IMG/VR virus record: IMGVR_UViG_3300020182_000083 | Location: 1 to 38,062 of that record | Origin: a virus | DNA: 38,062 nucleotides | Strand: one strand, 5' to 3' | In this document: one piece after another, positions 16,397 to 25,639 of the stretch | Layout: each line of letters begins with the position of its first letter | How positions within the stretch are numbered: the stretch's first letter is position 1 | The notes under the pieces: generated by a model | Database searches by the model: none | The model's input: only the letters and a program-made list of their open reading frames with translations | Told to the model about the DNA's origin: nothing | Translations under genes and position numbers: made by a program

Positions 16397-16923
16397 CACA
16401 CACCCCTAAACGGTGGAGGTTTATCCAACGTCACATCTTCTAAAGTTTCCGCTACCGCCAAATCCTCAGCCAAAGCAGCAAACCCCTGCCTAGGTGCAGG
16501 CTTCCTGCTAGACGCAGAAGCTTTCCTGGCTGCTGGCCTGGCAGCTTTGGTAGACTTTGCACGGGCACCAACAGTTAACGGTTCAACTAACAGGATGTCC
16601 CACACGTCATCACCTACTACAGGCAAATCAATAAGGTCCATCAACACTTGGTCTACGTTAGGCGGCTGCTTGGGCAGCTTGGCCTTCTGTTTCTTTTTAG
16701 CTTTCTCAGGCCGAACCCGAGCAGGTTTCTTGTACTGCGGTGCAGGCAGGAACATGGGATCCATGCCGTCGCCCGCAGGCAGTTTAGGTTTGCGCGTTTT
16801 CGGGGTAGGGGATTGTTTGTACGGTTTGCCGCCCGGCTGGTCCCAGCCAGCGCTACCAGATTCGACAGCCAGCCGGTGATCGACTGCTGTCTGCTTTACA
16901 CGAGGAGGAAGTTTTTCACTCAT
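16396..16923 (-). CDS. Lysine- and proline-rich basic virion protein
   Basis: 175 residues from the ATG at 16923-16921, which overlaps the previous stop (ATGA). The first 90 residues are disordered and very basic (KTRKPKLPAGD, RVRPEKAKKKQKAKLPKQPP). The middle has a short hydrophobic and acidic part (VDQVLMDLIDLPVVGDDVWD). A second basic Ala-rich stretch (KSTKAARPAARKASASSRKP) follows. Such proteins often bind DNA inside the head. It could help condense or lead the genome during ejection. No family was recognised, and it should not be taken for a histone homologue without a search. Confidence 0.7.
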   Translation of the reverse strand: MSEKLPPRVKQTAVDHRLAVESGSAGWDQPGGKPYKQSPTPKTRKPKLPAGDGMDPMFLPAPQYKKPARVRPEKAKKKQKAKLPKQPPNVDQVLMDLIDLPVVGDDVWDILLVEPLTVGARAKSTKAARPAARKASASSRKPAPRQGFAALAEDLAVAETLEDVTLDKPPPFRGV

Positions 16924-18050
16924 AGAGGTATGCCGCCCCATACATAATTATTTGTAATTCGCTCGGGTGCTGGATCTGTTTGAGTATTAACTTGACCACC
17001 AGCTCCAGCAGCACTATTCGCAGCAGTATCGACAGCAGAACTACCCGCCCCGATGTCTGTCGACACGGTGTTAAAGCTTGCCATAGTTCCTTCCCAATCC
17101 CCGCCAGCAAGCTTCATTTGGACAAGTTCTTCCCTCTGGTCGAAGGACAAACGATTAGCTCCCGTAGATTGGCCGACAAGGGCACCAGCCAGAAGCCGCT
17201 GTTCCTCGTCCTTCTGGCGTTTTAGTTCCAACGCCCGAGCCGCGTCTTGACGATCCTGTATAGCAGACTGAGCCTGCCGGTCAGCCTCAGAAATGCGTTC
17301 CTGCTGGATATCAAGTTTCTCCTGATTCGAAGCCGTAGCAAGATCCTGCACCCGCTGCGCATACTGCGCCAACGGAGACTGGTTACCGACATAAGCCGAA
17401 CGCATAGCCCGTGAAGGGTCAGCCCCCGTGGAAGTATCACGAAAGAAATCGCCTTGAGTGTTCTCAAACGAATCCATCTGCAATTCAAAGTTTGCAGCCT
17501 GTTCCGCCTTGTTCCTTTCAGCGGTAGCCACAGCCCGCTGAGCCGCTTGGATGTCGTATTGTGATTTTGTTTGCGCAGCAATGTCTGACAGCCTGCGGGC
17601 TTCATCCTCAAACTTGCGATTCTGCAGCAACACCTCTCGATCAAAAGCAGAGATGGCGTCATTAAATCGTTTGTTTTCCGCAGCAATAGCGGCAGCAGCA
17701 GCAGCCGCATCCCTGTTCGCTACACGGCTTTCTTGCATGTACTGAAAATAAGTTTCCTGTCCTTGCCGTGCCATAAACTGATCAATAGTGTTAAGGTCTA
17801 CAGCCGGGCCATCAAAGCTTAAACCCGGCAACCCCAGGTCCGCAGTGCTATAAGGATTTCTTTGGAGCTGAGTGCTCGAACCCGGCAAAAGATTAACACT
17901 TGACGGAACACCAGTAACTGCCGAGTATGCCTGAGTGGAAACGGTAAGTTCTTCAATAATTGCAGGGCGGTCCTCTACCGGTTCCAGCGACAAATCCGCT
18001 GTGATAGTCAAGTCGCCTACATTAATAGTTACAAAATCGTTGCCGCTCAT
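16920..18050 (-). CDS. Coiled-coil internal virion protein
   Basis: 376 residues. An N-terminal beta-like region (TINVGDLTITADLSLEP) is followed from residues 110 to 285 by a long Ala-, Gln- and Arg-rich helix (AAAAAAAIAAENKRFNDAIS, AVATAERNKAEQAANFELQM, QERISEADRQAQSAIQDRQD). The end is Gly-Ala-Ser rich and closes in NNYVWGGIPL. Long alanine-rich coils just after the nozzle gene recall the internal proteins of T7- and P22-like phages that form a channel during DNA ejection. It begins one base after the preceding stop and is probably an ejection or inner-core subunit. Confidence 0.75.
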   Translation of the reverse strand: MSGNDFVTINVGDLTITADLSLEPVEDRPAIIEELTVSTQAYSAVTGVPSSVNLLPGSSTQLQRNPYSTADLGLPGLSFDGPAVDLNTIDQFMARQGQETYFQYMQESRVANRDAAAAAAAIAAENKRFNDAISAFDREVLLQNRKFEDEARRLSDIAAQTKSQYDIQAAQRAVATAERNKAEQAANFELQMDSFENTQGDFFRDTSTGADPSRAMRSAYVGNQSPLAQYAQRVQDLATASNQEKLDIQQERISEADRQAQSAIQDRQDAARALELKRQKDEEQRLLAGALVGQSTGANRLSFDQREELVQMKLAGGDWEGTMASFNTVSTDIGAGSSAVDTAANSAAGAGGQVNTQTDPAPERITNNYVWGGIPL

Positions 18051-18051
18051 A

Positions 18052-19965
18052 TTAAGTCCTAATCAGCCATCGTTCAAAGAACAAAGACAAACGATCCAAG
18101 TTCCACTTCCCAGCCTCAACAGGCTCAACCCTCACACTCACACAACGAGACGCACAAAACCTGTTTACCCGCACAGGCTGAGCCAACCGCTCAGCACTCA
18201 CAGGCACAACAGGGTCATACTCCCCATCCCGCCCCTCACGAGCAACCAGCGTCGGAAACAACACCGAGTTCTCCTTCCACGCACCAGCCACCGCATTAGG
18301 CACCGCAGTAAAATTCGGGTAATTGCCCGTAAACGACGTAGGCAAAAACCCGCCATCATCCCAAGTCCCCTCGTTTCCCACATCCTTAACCACACTCAAC
18401 GCAGGAGAAGCCGGATCCCAATCACTCGCCGCAGTAATAGAACAAGTCACATCAGGCAGCGTGCGAAAAAACATTTCCGCCCCAACCCAATCCTTCGTCT
18501 GCTCGGGACTCCCCGCATCAATCCAAGACGTAGCCACATAAGACTCGATAGGCACCATGCCGCTCCCAGCGACAGTCGAAGGCAAATAATAATCGTTAGC
18601 GAAATCCACCGGATCATAATCCAACTGGACAATAGAGTTTTCTACGTCAGGATTGTCGGCGTGCTGATGCACCCAAGCAAACAACCTGTCCTCACCGTTT
18701 TCTAAATAAGCACGGTAGAAGAAAAACCTGTCAACCCCAAAATTGTAACGGGTCCAAGCCTGAGTCTTAATGTCATACACATACGTGCGAGTGTTGCCAT
18801 CAGGCGTAGCGCTCCCGCCAGGCAGGATCTCAGGGACACTCACCCACACCCGGTCGTCATACAAACCCAAACACACGGAAGACTTATCACGCAGCAGCAA
18901 CGGCATCAAGCCGTCAATCTTTTCCATGTGCCCAACCAGCGCCCCCTCAGAATTGATTTCCATCAACCCTTTCTCCTGATCAAAGAACCACACACTGTTC
19001 CCTGAAGCAGCAATAGCGTGCTTGTTAGCCAAACCTATATCCGAACGATACTCCTGCACTTGATAAAACAATTCCACAGGCTCAGCAAAGTTAGGGCTAA
19101 CCACATGGATCCGATTATCACCGAACACAAACAGGCGTTCGCCCAAAGAAGCTAAAGATACAATCTCGCCCATGCCGTCAGGCTCAAACCTCAACGCCCA
19201 ATTAGCGTAAAAGTCTTGAGGCCCTTCGTCTTCCCGCTGCCCATAAGCAAACGAGAAATACAGCGTGGACGTGTCCTCGTAGAACGAAGAGGTAGGGCCA
19301 GCATCAGGGGTCCACACCGCTTTCCCCAAAGCCGCATCGTACACGTAAGCGCCATCCTCCAACTCCACCTCGCTACCCCACACCCACAGGCGGCTATTCC
19401 AACTCAAACACCTCTTACCCCGAGGCGTGCCTGTTAGATGAAACTCTGAAAAGTTGGGAAGACCTGTCCCCTCATAGTCGTCTTCACGAAACTTGTTCCG
19501 CACATCAACCGCTGCAGTACCGTCCCACAAAGACCAGCCCCTATTAGGGCCATTGGCCGTGCGGGCGTAAAGCTTGTCCCCAACCTGAGTGCCCGTAAAC
19601 GATTTGCCTGCACCAGGCGGCACAAACGCAGACGTAGTCAGCGTGTCGGAACCGTCGACAAACAATTGTTTCTCGTTCGCCCCCTCCGTGCTCCAATACA
19701 AATACACCCCAGTAGGTGTCCGGTATTCCACGATGTCGGTCGTAGTTGAAATGCGTTCGCTAGTAGCAGCCAAAGGCCACACGGCCTTGCGTCGCTCAAC
19801 CCCGCCAGTGGCAGGGAAGTCAACGTTCATGCAATCCCTCACCTCGTTTGGCTGCAACTCCATGCCATCAGCGCCGATTCGCAAACCCCCAGTAAAGTCG
19901 ACCTGCACGACCGCTTCAGTTGCGTTCGCTTGCGCCCGAGCAGCAAGCATGTTCCTAAACGCCAC
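18052..19965 (-). CDS. Tail nozzle / stopper protein with beta-propeller look
   Basis: 637 residues. The start (VDFTGGLRIGADGMELQPNE, then CMNVDFPATGGVERRKA) is the hallmark opening of short-tail nozzle or needle-base proteins such as P22 gp10 and T7 gp12-like proteins: a GGL, an element selecting many sites, and a G..RR turn. Repeated four-strand blades with Trp and Tyr follow (VYLYWSTEGANEKQLFVDG, LFVFGDNRIHVVSP, NSVWFFDQEKGLMEIN), fitting a propeller ring. It forms the lower tail tube, holds DNA in and probably docks fibres. Its ATG overlaps the stop of the adaptor gene, matching the usual pairing. Confidence 0.8.
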   Translation of the reverse strand: MAFRNMLAARAQANATEAVVQVDFTGGLRIGADGMELQPNEVRDCMNVDFPATGGVERRKAVWPLAATSERISTTTDIVEYRTPTGVYLYWSTEGANEKQLFVDGSDTLTTSAFVPPGAGKSFTGTQVGDKLYARTANGPNRGWSLWDGTAAVDVRNKFREDDYEGTGLPNFSEFHLTGTPRGKRCLSWNSRLWVWGSEVELEDGAYVYDAALGKAVWTPDAGPTSSFYEDTSTLYFSFAYGQREDEGPQDFYANWALRFEPDGMGEIVSLASLGERLFVFGDNRIHVVSPNFAEPVELFYQVQEYRSDIGLANKHAIAASGNSVWFFDQEKGLMEINSEGALVGHMEKIDGLMPLLLRDKSSVCLGLYDDRVWVSVPEILPGGSATPDGNTRTYVYDIKTQAWTRYNFGVDRFFFYRAYLENGEDRLFAWVHQHADNPDVENSIVQLDYDPVDFANDYYLPSTVAGSGMVPIESYVATSWIDAGSPEQTKDWVGAEMFFRTLPDVTCSITAASDWDPASPALSVVKDVGNEGTWDDGGFLPTSFTGNYPNFTAVPNAVAGAWKENSVLFPTLVAREGRDGEYDPVVPVSAERLAQPVRVNRFCASRCVSVRVEPVEAGKWNLDRLSLFFERWLIRT

Positions 19966-20759
19966 TACAGAGTCACAATCTCAGGAAGGTAATAAGGCAC
20001 ACCAACCCCATACTTCTTGTAAGGAGTGCCGCCCATACGCAAAGGCTCATCCAGCTCCAACGGCAAACGGTTCATCACATTACCGCTGTTCAAAGACTGC
20101 AAAGACCCCAGCTCGTCCGAAGCTGCACGCAACCATTTCTCTGCACCAACATGGTCATTAGTCGCAGTCAGCAAGAAACCCAGCACGCACTTCTGATACG
20201 TCTCAATGTACGCATCAGGCAAATCCACGACTTGCCAAGTAGTTGTAGGCGCAGAATACGTCCAGATAGAACGGTTCAAAATGCGGTAACCGAAAGCGTC
20301 GTACGTTTCAGCGCCAGTAGAAGGAGGGGAGACAACAAACTCGTCGCCCCAAGTAAACCATTCCAGACGCGCAGGCTCAGCTTCCGATTTTACCGGATCA
20401 TCCAAACCCGCCATCGGGATCTTAGGATACGACTCTGCTTGAAACAGTTCTTTATGATCTCTCCGCCGTTGAATCTTATTCAACACAGCAAACATCGGAG
20501 AAAAAATGCTGGTAGTAATAGCCGGAGTGCCACCACCGGCGTCCACAAAGTAATCGTCAGCAGCAATTGTAAATGACCACTTGGCTTTATATTTGTCGTG
20601 GTCCCAGATTTGCGTGTGGATTGTCTGCAAGCAATCAAGCAGCAGTGCATCCATTATCTCAGCAGGCACAGGACACGTCGTCCCCCATCCTCCTACATCC
20701 AAAGCCCAATCACGGACCCTGTCGTAAGTCGTTGCCCCACCCGGTTCAAGTACTGACAT
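19965..20759 (-). CDS. Head-to-tail adaptor protein (T7 gp11-like role)
   Basis: 264 residues, with an AAGGAT ribosome site before the ATG. It opens with a short helix set (TTYDRVRDWALDVGGWGTTC, ALLLDCLQTIHTQIWDHDKY) and continues with beta strands. It has a later helix pair (LPDAYIETYQKCVLGFLLTA, AEKWLRAASDELGSLQSLNS), the helical bundle expected of adaptors sitting under the portal. In podoviruses this gene precedes the nozzle gene, and here they share one base. Family membership rests on position and secondary-structure pattern. Confidence 0.7.
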   Translation of the reverse strand: MSVLEPGGATTYDRVRDWALDVGGWGTTCPVPAEIMDALLLDCLQTIHTQIWDHDKYKAKWSFTIAADDYFVDAGGGTPAITTSIFSPMFAVLNKIQRRRDHKELFQAESYPKIPMAGLDDPVKSEAEPARLEWFTWGDEFVVSPPSTGAETYDAFGYRILNRSIWTYSAPTTTWQVVDLPDAYIETYQKCVLGFLLTATNDHVGAEKWLRAASDELGSLQSLNSGNVMNRLPLELDEPLRMGGTPYKKYGVGVPYYLPEIVTL

Positions 20760-20768
20760 TTATAATCC

Positions 20769-20999
20769 TTATTTCAGGTGGAGGTGCTCTTTACACAAAG
20801 GTTTCTTGCCTTTACGGCATCGAGTATTGTCAGACAATTTGCCCTGGCATCCGACTGCAGCCTCTTCACGCGGTTCAAACACTTGAACAACGCCCTGGCC
20901 TGGCCCGTTGTAGGCCGAGATCTGATTAGACCCCGGCCCACTAACAGGTTCAGAACCAGGGGGACCGTACCACGCATGGGCTGGGTCCCCCTGTATCAT
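20769..20999 (-). CDS. Small zinc-knuckle protein in the head operon
   Basis: 76 residues from the ATG at 20999-20997, which overlaps the previous stop (ATGA). The first half is Gly-Pro rich. The C-terminus has Cys51, Cys61, Cys69 and His72 (VGCQGKL, NTRCRKGKKPLCKEHL), a treble-clef-like pattern common in small actinobacterial and phage proteins. It could bind DNA, RNA or a partner during assembly. No structural role is shown. Confidence 0.7.
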   Translation of the reverse strand: MIQGDPAHAWYGPPGSEPVSGPGSNQISAYNGPGQGVVQVFEPREEAAVGCQGKLSDNTRCRKGKKPLCKEHLHLK

Positions 21000-21406
21000 C
21001 GCAAACCACCAAACACAACCCAAACTGCAGAACCTGCAGCTTGAGTTGAAGCGGCCGCTACTTCACCAGCGTCGTCTTTAATGACCAGCAGTGGGACCGT
21101 AGGGTCCGTACTGTCCAAAGTAAACGTCAAACCGGTAGTTACGTGTGGCACATCCGCAGCCCCGTAAGGGTCTTTACCTGCGAGCACCAACATGTCAAAG
21201 ATGCGTGTGAACCCGCACGTACCCACAGGAATGGGCACACCGCCAGTCACATACGCAGTGTTTTCGAGGTCGATCAGGTACGAAGCGTAATGAAGTTTGC
21301 CGACGCCCTTGATAGGGCGACCGCCAATCCCAATACGGTCCATAGCCCGGCCGACAACCGTGCCAGGATTACCACTTGCATCAGTGGCTTTCAAAGTTAA
21401 TGCCAT
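20996..21406 (-). CDS. Putative head decoration or structural protein
   Basis: 136 residues placed directly after the major capsid gene, 11 bases downstream, a usual place for decoration or cement proteins. It is beta-rich, has no membrane segment, and shows a central conserved-looking block (GKLHYASYLIDLENTAYVTG, GTCGFTRIFDMLVLAGKDPY). The tail is Ala-rich and hydrophobic (AAGSAVWVVFGG). The family is not recognised. A capsid-surface protein is the best guess from order and fold class. Confidence 0.7.
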   Translation of the reverse strand: MALTLKATDASGNPGTVVGRAMDRIGIGGRPIKGVGKLHYASYLIDLENTAYVTGGVPIPVGTCGFTRIFDMLVLAGKDPYGAADVPHVTTGLTFTLDSTDPTVPLLVIKDDAGEVAAASTQAAGSAVWVVFGGLR

Positions 21407-21417
21407 GAATTATCCCC

Positions 21418-22371
21418 TTAACCGATGTTGTGCATATAGCCCTGACGCGCACGGTTATTTACGGTCTGCTGACCGCCCATGAGAATCTGGGCATAAATTG
21501 CGTCCTGATTGTGGGGACGCACGAATGGAGTTGTCGTGAACCAAGTGCGACGGTTAGGGCGCAGCTTGAGATACTTCGAGTTCAAGAAGTACATGTCATC
21601 GTCGGCAACATTCGTATCATAAATGACCGGGATGTCTTTGTAAAGCAGGTTGCGGAAACCGGCGTTTGCAATCGACTGATCACGGAACATTTGCTGAGGA
21701 GCCAACAGCGCCTCGAACGCTTCAAACTGCTTCTGCGAAGTCAGAATGAGGTCAGGTCGGTCTACACCATTGCTGCAGTTATTCACCATAGTGTTCATGT
21801 CAGACAGAACCAGAGCGCCAGCGCCGACATCGTCAACCTGTGAACGCCACCAAGTGTTATCGGCCACAACAATGCCGCCGACGTTAGCGTTACCAGTGAC
21901 GTGGTCACCGATCAAAGCCGTAAGACCCAACCAGTCCTTGCCACTGTTACCTGTGCCATCAGAAGTCACCAACATGGTGTTCATTTCCTGAGTGACCGTT
22001 TCGGTAGCCTGCATCATCTTGGCTTCAAGCAAGTCAATGACTGCTTCCGGCCCAGCGTTAACCATTTGACTGAAACCGTCAATAGCAACACTGACATATG
22101 CTTGCTGAGGCGTAAACACTGCCGACGAAATGCCTTCTTGAGGCGTTACGGTCAGGGTGTCATAACCCGAATAAGACGAGAACGTGCCGTTTACTGCGTG
22201 GATCAAAGGCTCGACGATGGTAGCACCACCAGCAAAATCCTTAACCCGGCCAGCCTGGTTGATCCAGAACATGTACGGCTGATTCTCAAAAATGTTATTA
22301 GCGAGCATTGAAGCATGCTCGTTGAGAGTCGTTGAAGCGATCTCTCCAAAATCTGCGTTACCTACTGCCAT
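21418..22371 (-). CDS. Major capsid protein, HK97 fold
   Basis: 317 residues behind an excellent ribosome site (AGGAGAAAACA then ATG), as expected for the most abundant virion protein. Features fit HK97-fold capsids: an N-terminal helix (ADFGEIASTTLNEHASMLAN), a central helix (AGPEAVIDLLEAKMMQATET), a TSDGTGNSGKDWLGLTALIG domain, the conserved DLILTSQKQFEAFEALLAPQ (spine-like helix and A-domain), then KDIPVIYDTNVADDDMYFLN and LRPNRRTWFTTTPFV. No protease or delta domain is fused. It follows the scaffold gene after a short gap. Confidence 0.9.
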   Translation of the reverse strand: MAVGNADFGEIASTTLNEHASMLANNIFENQPYMFWINQAGRVKDFAGGATIVEPLIHAVNGTFSSYSGYDTLTVTPQEGISSAVFTPQQAYVSVAIDGFSQMVNAGPEAVIDLLEAKMMQATETVTQEMNTMLVTSDGTGNSGKDWLGLTALIGDHVTGNANVGGIVVADNTWWRSQVDDVGAGALVLSDMNTMVNNCSNGVDRPDLILTSQKQFEAFEALLAPQQMFRDQSIANAGFRNLLYKDIPVIYDTNVADDDMYFLNSKYLKLRPNRRTWFTTTPFVRPHNQDAIYAQILMGGQQTVNNRARQGYMHNIG

Positions 22372-22399
22372 TGTTTTCTCCTAAAAATGTTGCACAGGA

Positions 22400-23164
22400 T
22401 CATACGGAACTAAGTATCTCATCCATGTCCATATCCGCCGCAGCATACGCTCGGCGCAGCGACTCACGAATGTCCTTAGGAGCTTCGTAAGCGGCTTTAG
22501 CCGGGGCCGGTGTAGCGGTAGGTGCACCAGGAGCAATCTGCCCCAATGCCTGGACAGCACTGTCAAGCGTGCCGTCGGGAGAAGGGGTTGAAAGTCCTTC
22601 ATCGAAACGCCATGCCTTAAACGCTGTTTCCACATCGTTAATATCATTAACCAACGCGTAATTAAGTACCTTGTCCTTATCGAAAGCATCGCCGTGGGCC
22701 TGTTGCAGGCCCGAAAGTTTTGTTTCAATTTCAGATTCATGTGCTTTGGTTGCCAACTGGTTTTGCAACAAAGCCATTTGCCTTGTTGTCTCTGCCACTT
22801 GTTTCTTGACTTCCACCAACTCAGAGTCCACCTCTGGGTCGTCATCAGGGTAATCATCGCTGGCCCTGGTAGGAGATATATTAACCTGAAAACGTTCAGC
22901 AAGCCCCGTGACAATCCGATTAGGATCTGTCTGAAGCTGTTGTTTGAAACGGTCAAAAGCTTCGACCTGTTTCTGCAACTCTGCTGCTCGCGTTGTAGCT
23001 TCTGTCACCATTTGTCTTGAGGCGTAGCCGTTAACGACTTCTTGCAAAGTCATTTCGGTAGTTACACCTTTGATGGTGACAGGGACCATTTGGGTCATAT
23101 CTATTTGCTTGGAAGGGTTCGAGTCTTCGGCTGCATTGACTAGTCCTGAATTCACAGGGGTCAC
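22400..23164 (-). CDS. Capsid scaffolding protein
   Basis: 254 residues just before the capsid gene. It is acidic, with a long coiled-coil section (about 68-150: TTRAAELQKQVEAFDRFKQQ, SELVEVKKQVAETTRQMALL) and a Pro-Ala linker before a short C-terminal helix (RESLRRAYAAADMDMDEILS), as in podoviral scaffolds that bind the capsid with their C-terminus. The start is either the GTG at 23164, which is very close to GAGG, or the GTG three codons later, which has better spacing. A 191-residue frame on the same strand is only a shadow. Confidence 0.8.
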   Translation of the reverse strand: MTPVNSGLVNAAEDSNPSKQIDMTQMVPVTIKGVTTEMTLQEVVNGYASRQMVTEATTRAAELQKQVEAFDRFKQQLQTDPNRIVTGLAERFQVNISPTRASDDYPDDDPEVDSELVEVKKQVAETTRQMALLQNQLATKAHESEIETKLSGLQQAHGDAFDKDKVLNYALVNDINDVETAFKAWRFDEGLSTPSPDGTLDSAVQALGQIAPGAPTATPAPAKAAYEAPKDIRESLRRAYAAADMDMDEILSSV

Positions 23165-23182
23165 ATCCTCTAATAGTTCGAA

Positions 23183-23236
23183 TGTCCGATTGTACGGACA
23201 ATCCCTATTATGACACTAAAAGAGCATGCACCACAA
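23183..23236 (-). promoter_or_regulatory. Candidate internal promoter and hairpin before the scaffold gene
   Basis: In the 80-base gap after the portal gene, the minus strand reads TTGTGG (complement of 23231-23236), 18 bases, CATAAT (complement of 23207-23212). The -10 box is good and the -35 box weak. Just downstream lies an inverted repeat TGTCCG / CGGACA (23183-23188 and 23195-23200), overlapped by an alternative ATTGT / ACAAT hairpin (23189-23193 and 23198-23202). This could give extra transcription of scaffold and capsid genes, with the hairpin protecting or regulating the message. Confidence 0.35.
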
Positions 23237-23244
23237 CTCGCGAC

Positions 23245-25347
23245 TTAATAAGGTGGTGGTTGAGCCGCAGACTGAGGCACCCCACCAGAAGGCTGCAACA
23301 CCCCGCCAGCCACAGACGGCACCCCAGCAGGGCCACCCTGGCCTTGCATCATGGCCATTAAATCAGGCGGCAAACCCCCACCAGGCCCCGCTCCAGGCTC
23401 TACCATTCCGCCCTGCGGACCCGCAGGCTCAGGGGCCGTCCCGACCATGAACTCTGAAGCATTCGGTATGCCAAACCCAAACCGCAACACATAAGTCAAC
23501 AATGCGTCAACATCAATCTTGCCCATCTGCAAAAACGGGCCGACAGTCGCCAGCATCTCCTGAATAGATCGGCGACGCTGCGATTCATTAAACGCCGTAG
23601 AAGATCCTGCTTCCACAATAACGTCGTACTCACCTTGAATATCTTTAGCGGTGTAAGACGTAAACAACTCAGTCGGATCCTGCGAGTTGGCTCCCTTCAA
23701 ATCCACACCAGCATTACGCAGCTTTTCGGCAGACTGCGGGTTAGCACCCAAAGAAATGCGCAACATCTTTTCAGATTTCATGTACTGCATTTTAAGTTGC
23801 ACAAGACGGCGGGCTACATCGCGCATCAGATGCTCAAGCTTGCCCTGCTTCTCTTTCATGCGAGCAAGAGTGCCATCATTAATGATCGCTGCTTCAGTTG
23901 CAGTGCCGCCGCCGCCAGAAGCGCCACGCTGGAAATCCGAAATGCCACTCACCTCATTCATCAGATTCTGCAGCTTGGACCCCACACTGTACAAAGCCGG
24001 ATCTAACGCTGGTGAAGGGACTCTGGAAATAATGTCTTCCATCCTGACCCCTTGCCCCTTAATCGGGATCGAAGCAATCAAGTTGTCGTCTTCAGAACGC
24101 AACACTTCCGATAGCGAGTTAGGGCCAGCGTCAGTCAAGTAATCTTCACGAACCATCCATTTCCGCTGGAAACCTTTACGGTCGTTTACCAGAGCCGAAT
24201 GCGTTTTGTTAATCTCCATCTGGAGAGTTTCAATGCGTTCAAGATCGCCAATGTGCCAGAACTTGTCAGGCACAGAATAATTACCAATATGGATAAACGG
24301 GTGGCCAAACTTGAACGGCATTGGCTGAGGCTCTACAAGAAAATCGTCTGCCATGTTGTCATCAAAGACACACATAGTTCCTTCTTGCAAGTCGTAAAAC
24401 TCCCACACAATCACCCATTCAATCTTTTCCCCACCAGGACGGCCTTGGCTTATGGAAGAGTTAGGCGAGTTGTAACGGGCGTTAAAGCCCTCATCTTCAG
24501 GATCTTCAGCAATAGATTTCTGCCCCGCACGCAACTGCTTGCGAATCCGAGGTGCCCAGTTTTTATTGTTCTGGGCCACATCGCTACGCACCGGCACGCG
24601 CTGCGCAATCCACTGCAAGTTCTTCATAGACGTAGCGGTCGAATCAACGAGCATGTCAAAGACGCTTACCCGCTCGACTACACAATCATCTTTAACAATG
24701 ATTGAACCCTGCTCCCGCAACTGCTTAGCCATCGCAGAACGAGAGGGTAGATCTGAACCCATAGCTGCCCTAGAATTCAAAACCTGCGCAGCGCCTTCAA
24801 CAGTTTTATCAAACTCTTTGTTGTAGCCTGGCTGTTCAAACGCTGCGTAATCAATGCCACCCATAGGGGCAGGCGAAGCAAGCTGGCTCACATCCGAACG
24901 CTTCCCATACGTGTCAAGCTGATACCCAACCTTGATAAAACCATTGCCAGTTATCAACAAATCGTCTGTAGTCCTGCGGATCTCATCTTGGATGTCGTTG
25001 TGATACCACTCCCAATTTACGATCTCTTCGCACAAAGTCGCAGCCAGATGAGATTGGAGGTTGCGAGGCGAAGCCGTAAACTTAGGATGGTTGACCGTCA
25101 ACGCAGAGCGCAGGATGTTGACGTTTGCAAACGCAATAGGAACATCTATCGAGTCTACTGCCGGGTCAGTCGAATAATTAAGATTCGCTTCATACATGTG
25201 TATGAACCGCCGCCACTTCTCGTGATACTTCTTCTCCTCCATCTGATGTTGCGAAGCAGCAATTTCAGCCCGGTAATCAGCTAGTTTCTGCTGCCTCTTC
25301 ACGGGCACGCGCCCAGAAGGAGCGGGTATAAGTTCGTTAGCGTCCAT
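23245..25347 (-). CDS. Portal protein
   Basis: 700 residues between terminase and scaffold genes, the standard portal position. It starts with a charged helix set (QKLADYRAEIAASQHQMEEK) and has a portal-like clip and stem region with the conserved DDLLITGNGFIKVGYQL. A later long helix (ERIETLQMEINKTHSALVND) and the FQRGASGGGGTATEAAIIND loop recall portal proteins of podoviruses. The last 80 residues are Gly-Pro-Gln rich, probably the disordered end inside the head. Twelve copies form the DNA gate at one vertex. It overlaps the zinc-ribbon gene upstream by 11 bases. Confidence 0.85.
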   Translation of the reverse strand: MDANELIPAPSGRVPVKRQQKLADYRAEIAASQHQMEEKKYHEKWRRFIHMYEANLNYSTDPAVDSIDVPIAFANVNILRSALTVNHPKFTASPRNLQSHLAATLCEEIVNWEWYHNDIQDEIRRTTDDLLITGNGFIKVGYQLDTYGKRSDVSQLASPAPMGGIDYAAFEQPGYNKEFDKTVEGAAQVLNSRAAMGSDLPSRSAMAKQLREQGSIIVKDDCVVERVSVFDMLVDSTATSMKNLQWIAQRVPVRSDVAQNNKNWAPRIRKQLRAGQKSIAEDPEDEGFNARYNSPNSSISQGRPGGEKIEWVIVWEFYDLQEGTMCVFDDNMADDFLVEPQPMPFKFGHPFIHIGNYSVPDKFWHIGDLERIETLQMEINKTHSALVNDRKGFQRKWMVREDYLTDAGPNSLSEVLRSEDDNLIASIPIKGQGVRMEDIISRVPSPALDPALYSVGSKLQNLMNEVSGISDFQRGASGGGGTATEAAIINDGTLARMKEKQGKLEHLMRDVARRLVQLKMQYMKSEKMLRISLGANPQSAEKLRNAGVDLKGANSQDPTELFTSYTAKDIQGEYDVIVEAGSSTAFNESQRRRSIQEMLATVGPFLQMGKIDVDALLTYVLRFGFGIPNASEFMVGTAPEPAGPQGGMVEPGAGPGGGLPPDLMAMMQGQGGPAGVPSVAGGVLQPSGGVPQSAAQPPPY

Positions 25348-25639
25348 GAGTTTGATAAATCCGTCGTTTAGTCTCGTCAGAGAGAGTTGGCTTTACTGTC
25401 TTCTTTGCTTCTGCTTGCTTATCCGGGTCCGTCTGAGAAGCCCTAACAATCTTCCGGCCCGAAGCAGCGTTAGCTGCCACTAATTCTTTTTCAGCCATTC
25501 CGTCTTCAATATAAGAAACTTTGTCAAAAGTCAAAGTAGATATTTTGCAACCAAAACACACCCCGTGCTTGTGCAAATCTTCAAACACCGTATTGCAATC
25601 ATTGCATACAGCATGATGCGGTGTGTATTCGTTAAGCAT
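25337..25639 (-). CDS. Zinc-ribbon protein between terminase and portal
   Basis: 100 residues. Two Cys pairs (CNDC at 12-15 and CFGC at 28-31) form a clear zinc ribbon, followed by a strand (ISTLTFDKVSYIEDGMAEKE) and a basic C-terminal helix (KTVKPTLSDETKRRIYQTHG). It overlaps the terminase end by eight bases and the portal start by 11, so all three are probably co-translated. A DNA- or terminase-binding packaging factor is possible. The family is not recognised. Confidence 0.75.
   Translation of the reverse strand: MLNEYTPHHAVCNDCNTVFEDLHKHGVCFGCKISTLTFDKVSYIEDGMAEKELVAANAASGRKIVRASQTDPDKQAEAKKTVKPTLSDETKRRIYQTHGR

Noticed and set aside
22381-22956. Minus-strand frame of 191 residues overlapping the scaffold gene
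   Set aside because: Shadow of the scaffold gene, with Arg-, Leu- and Trp-rich composition.
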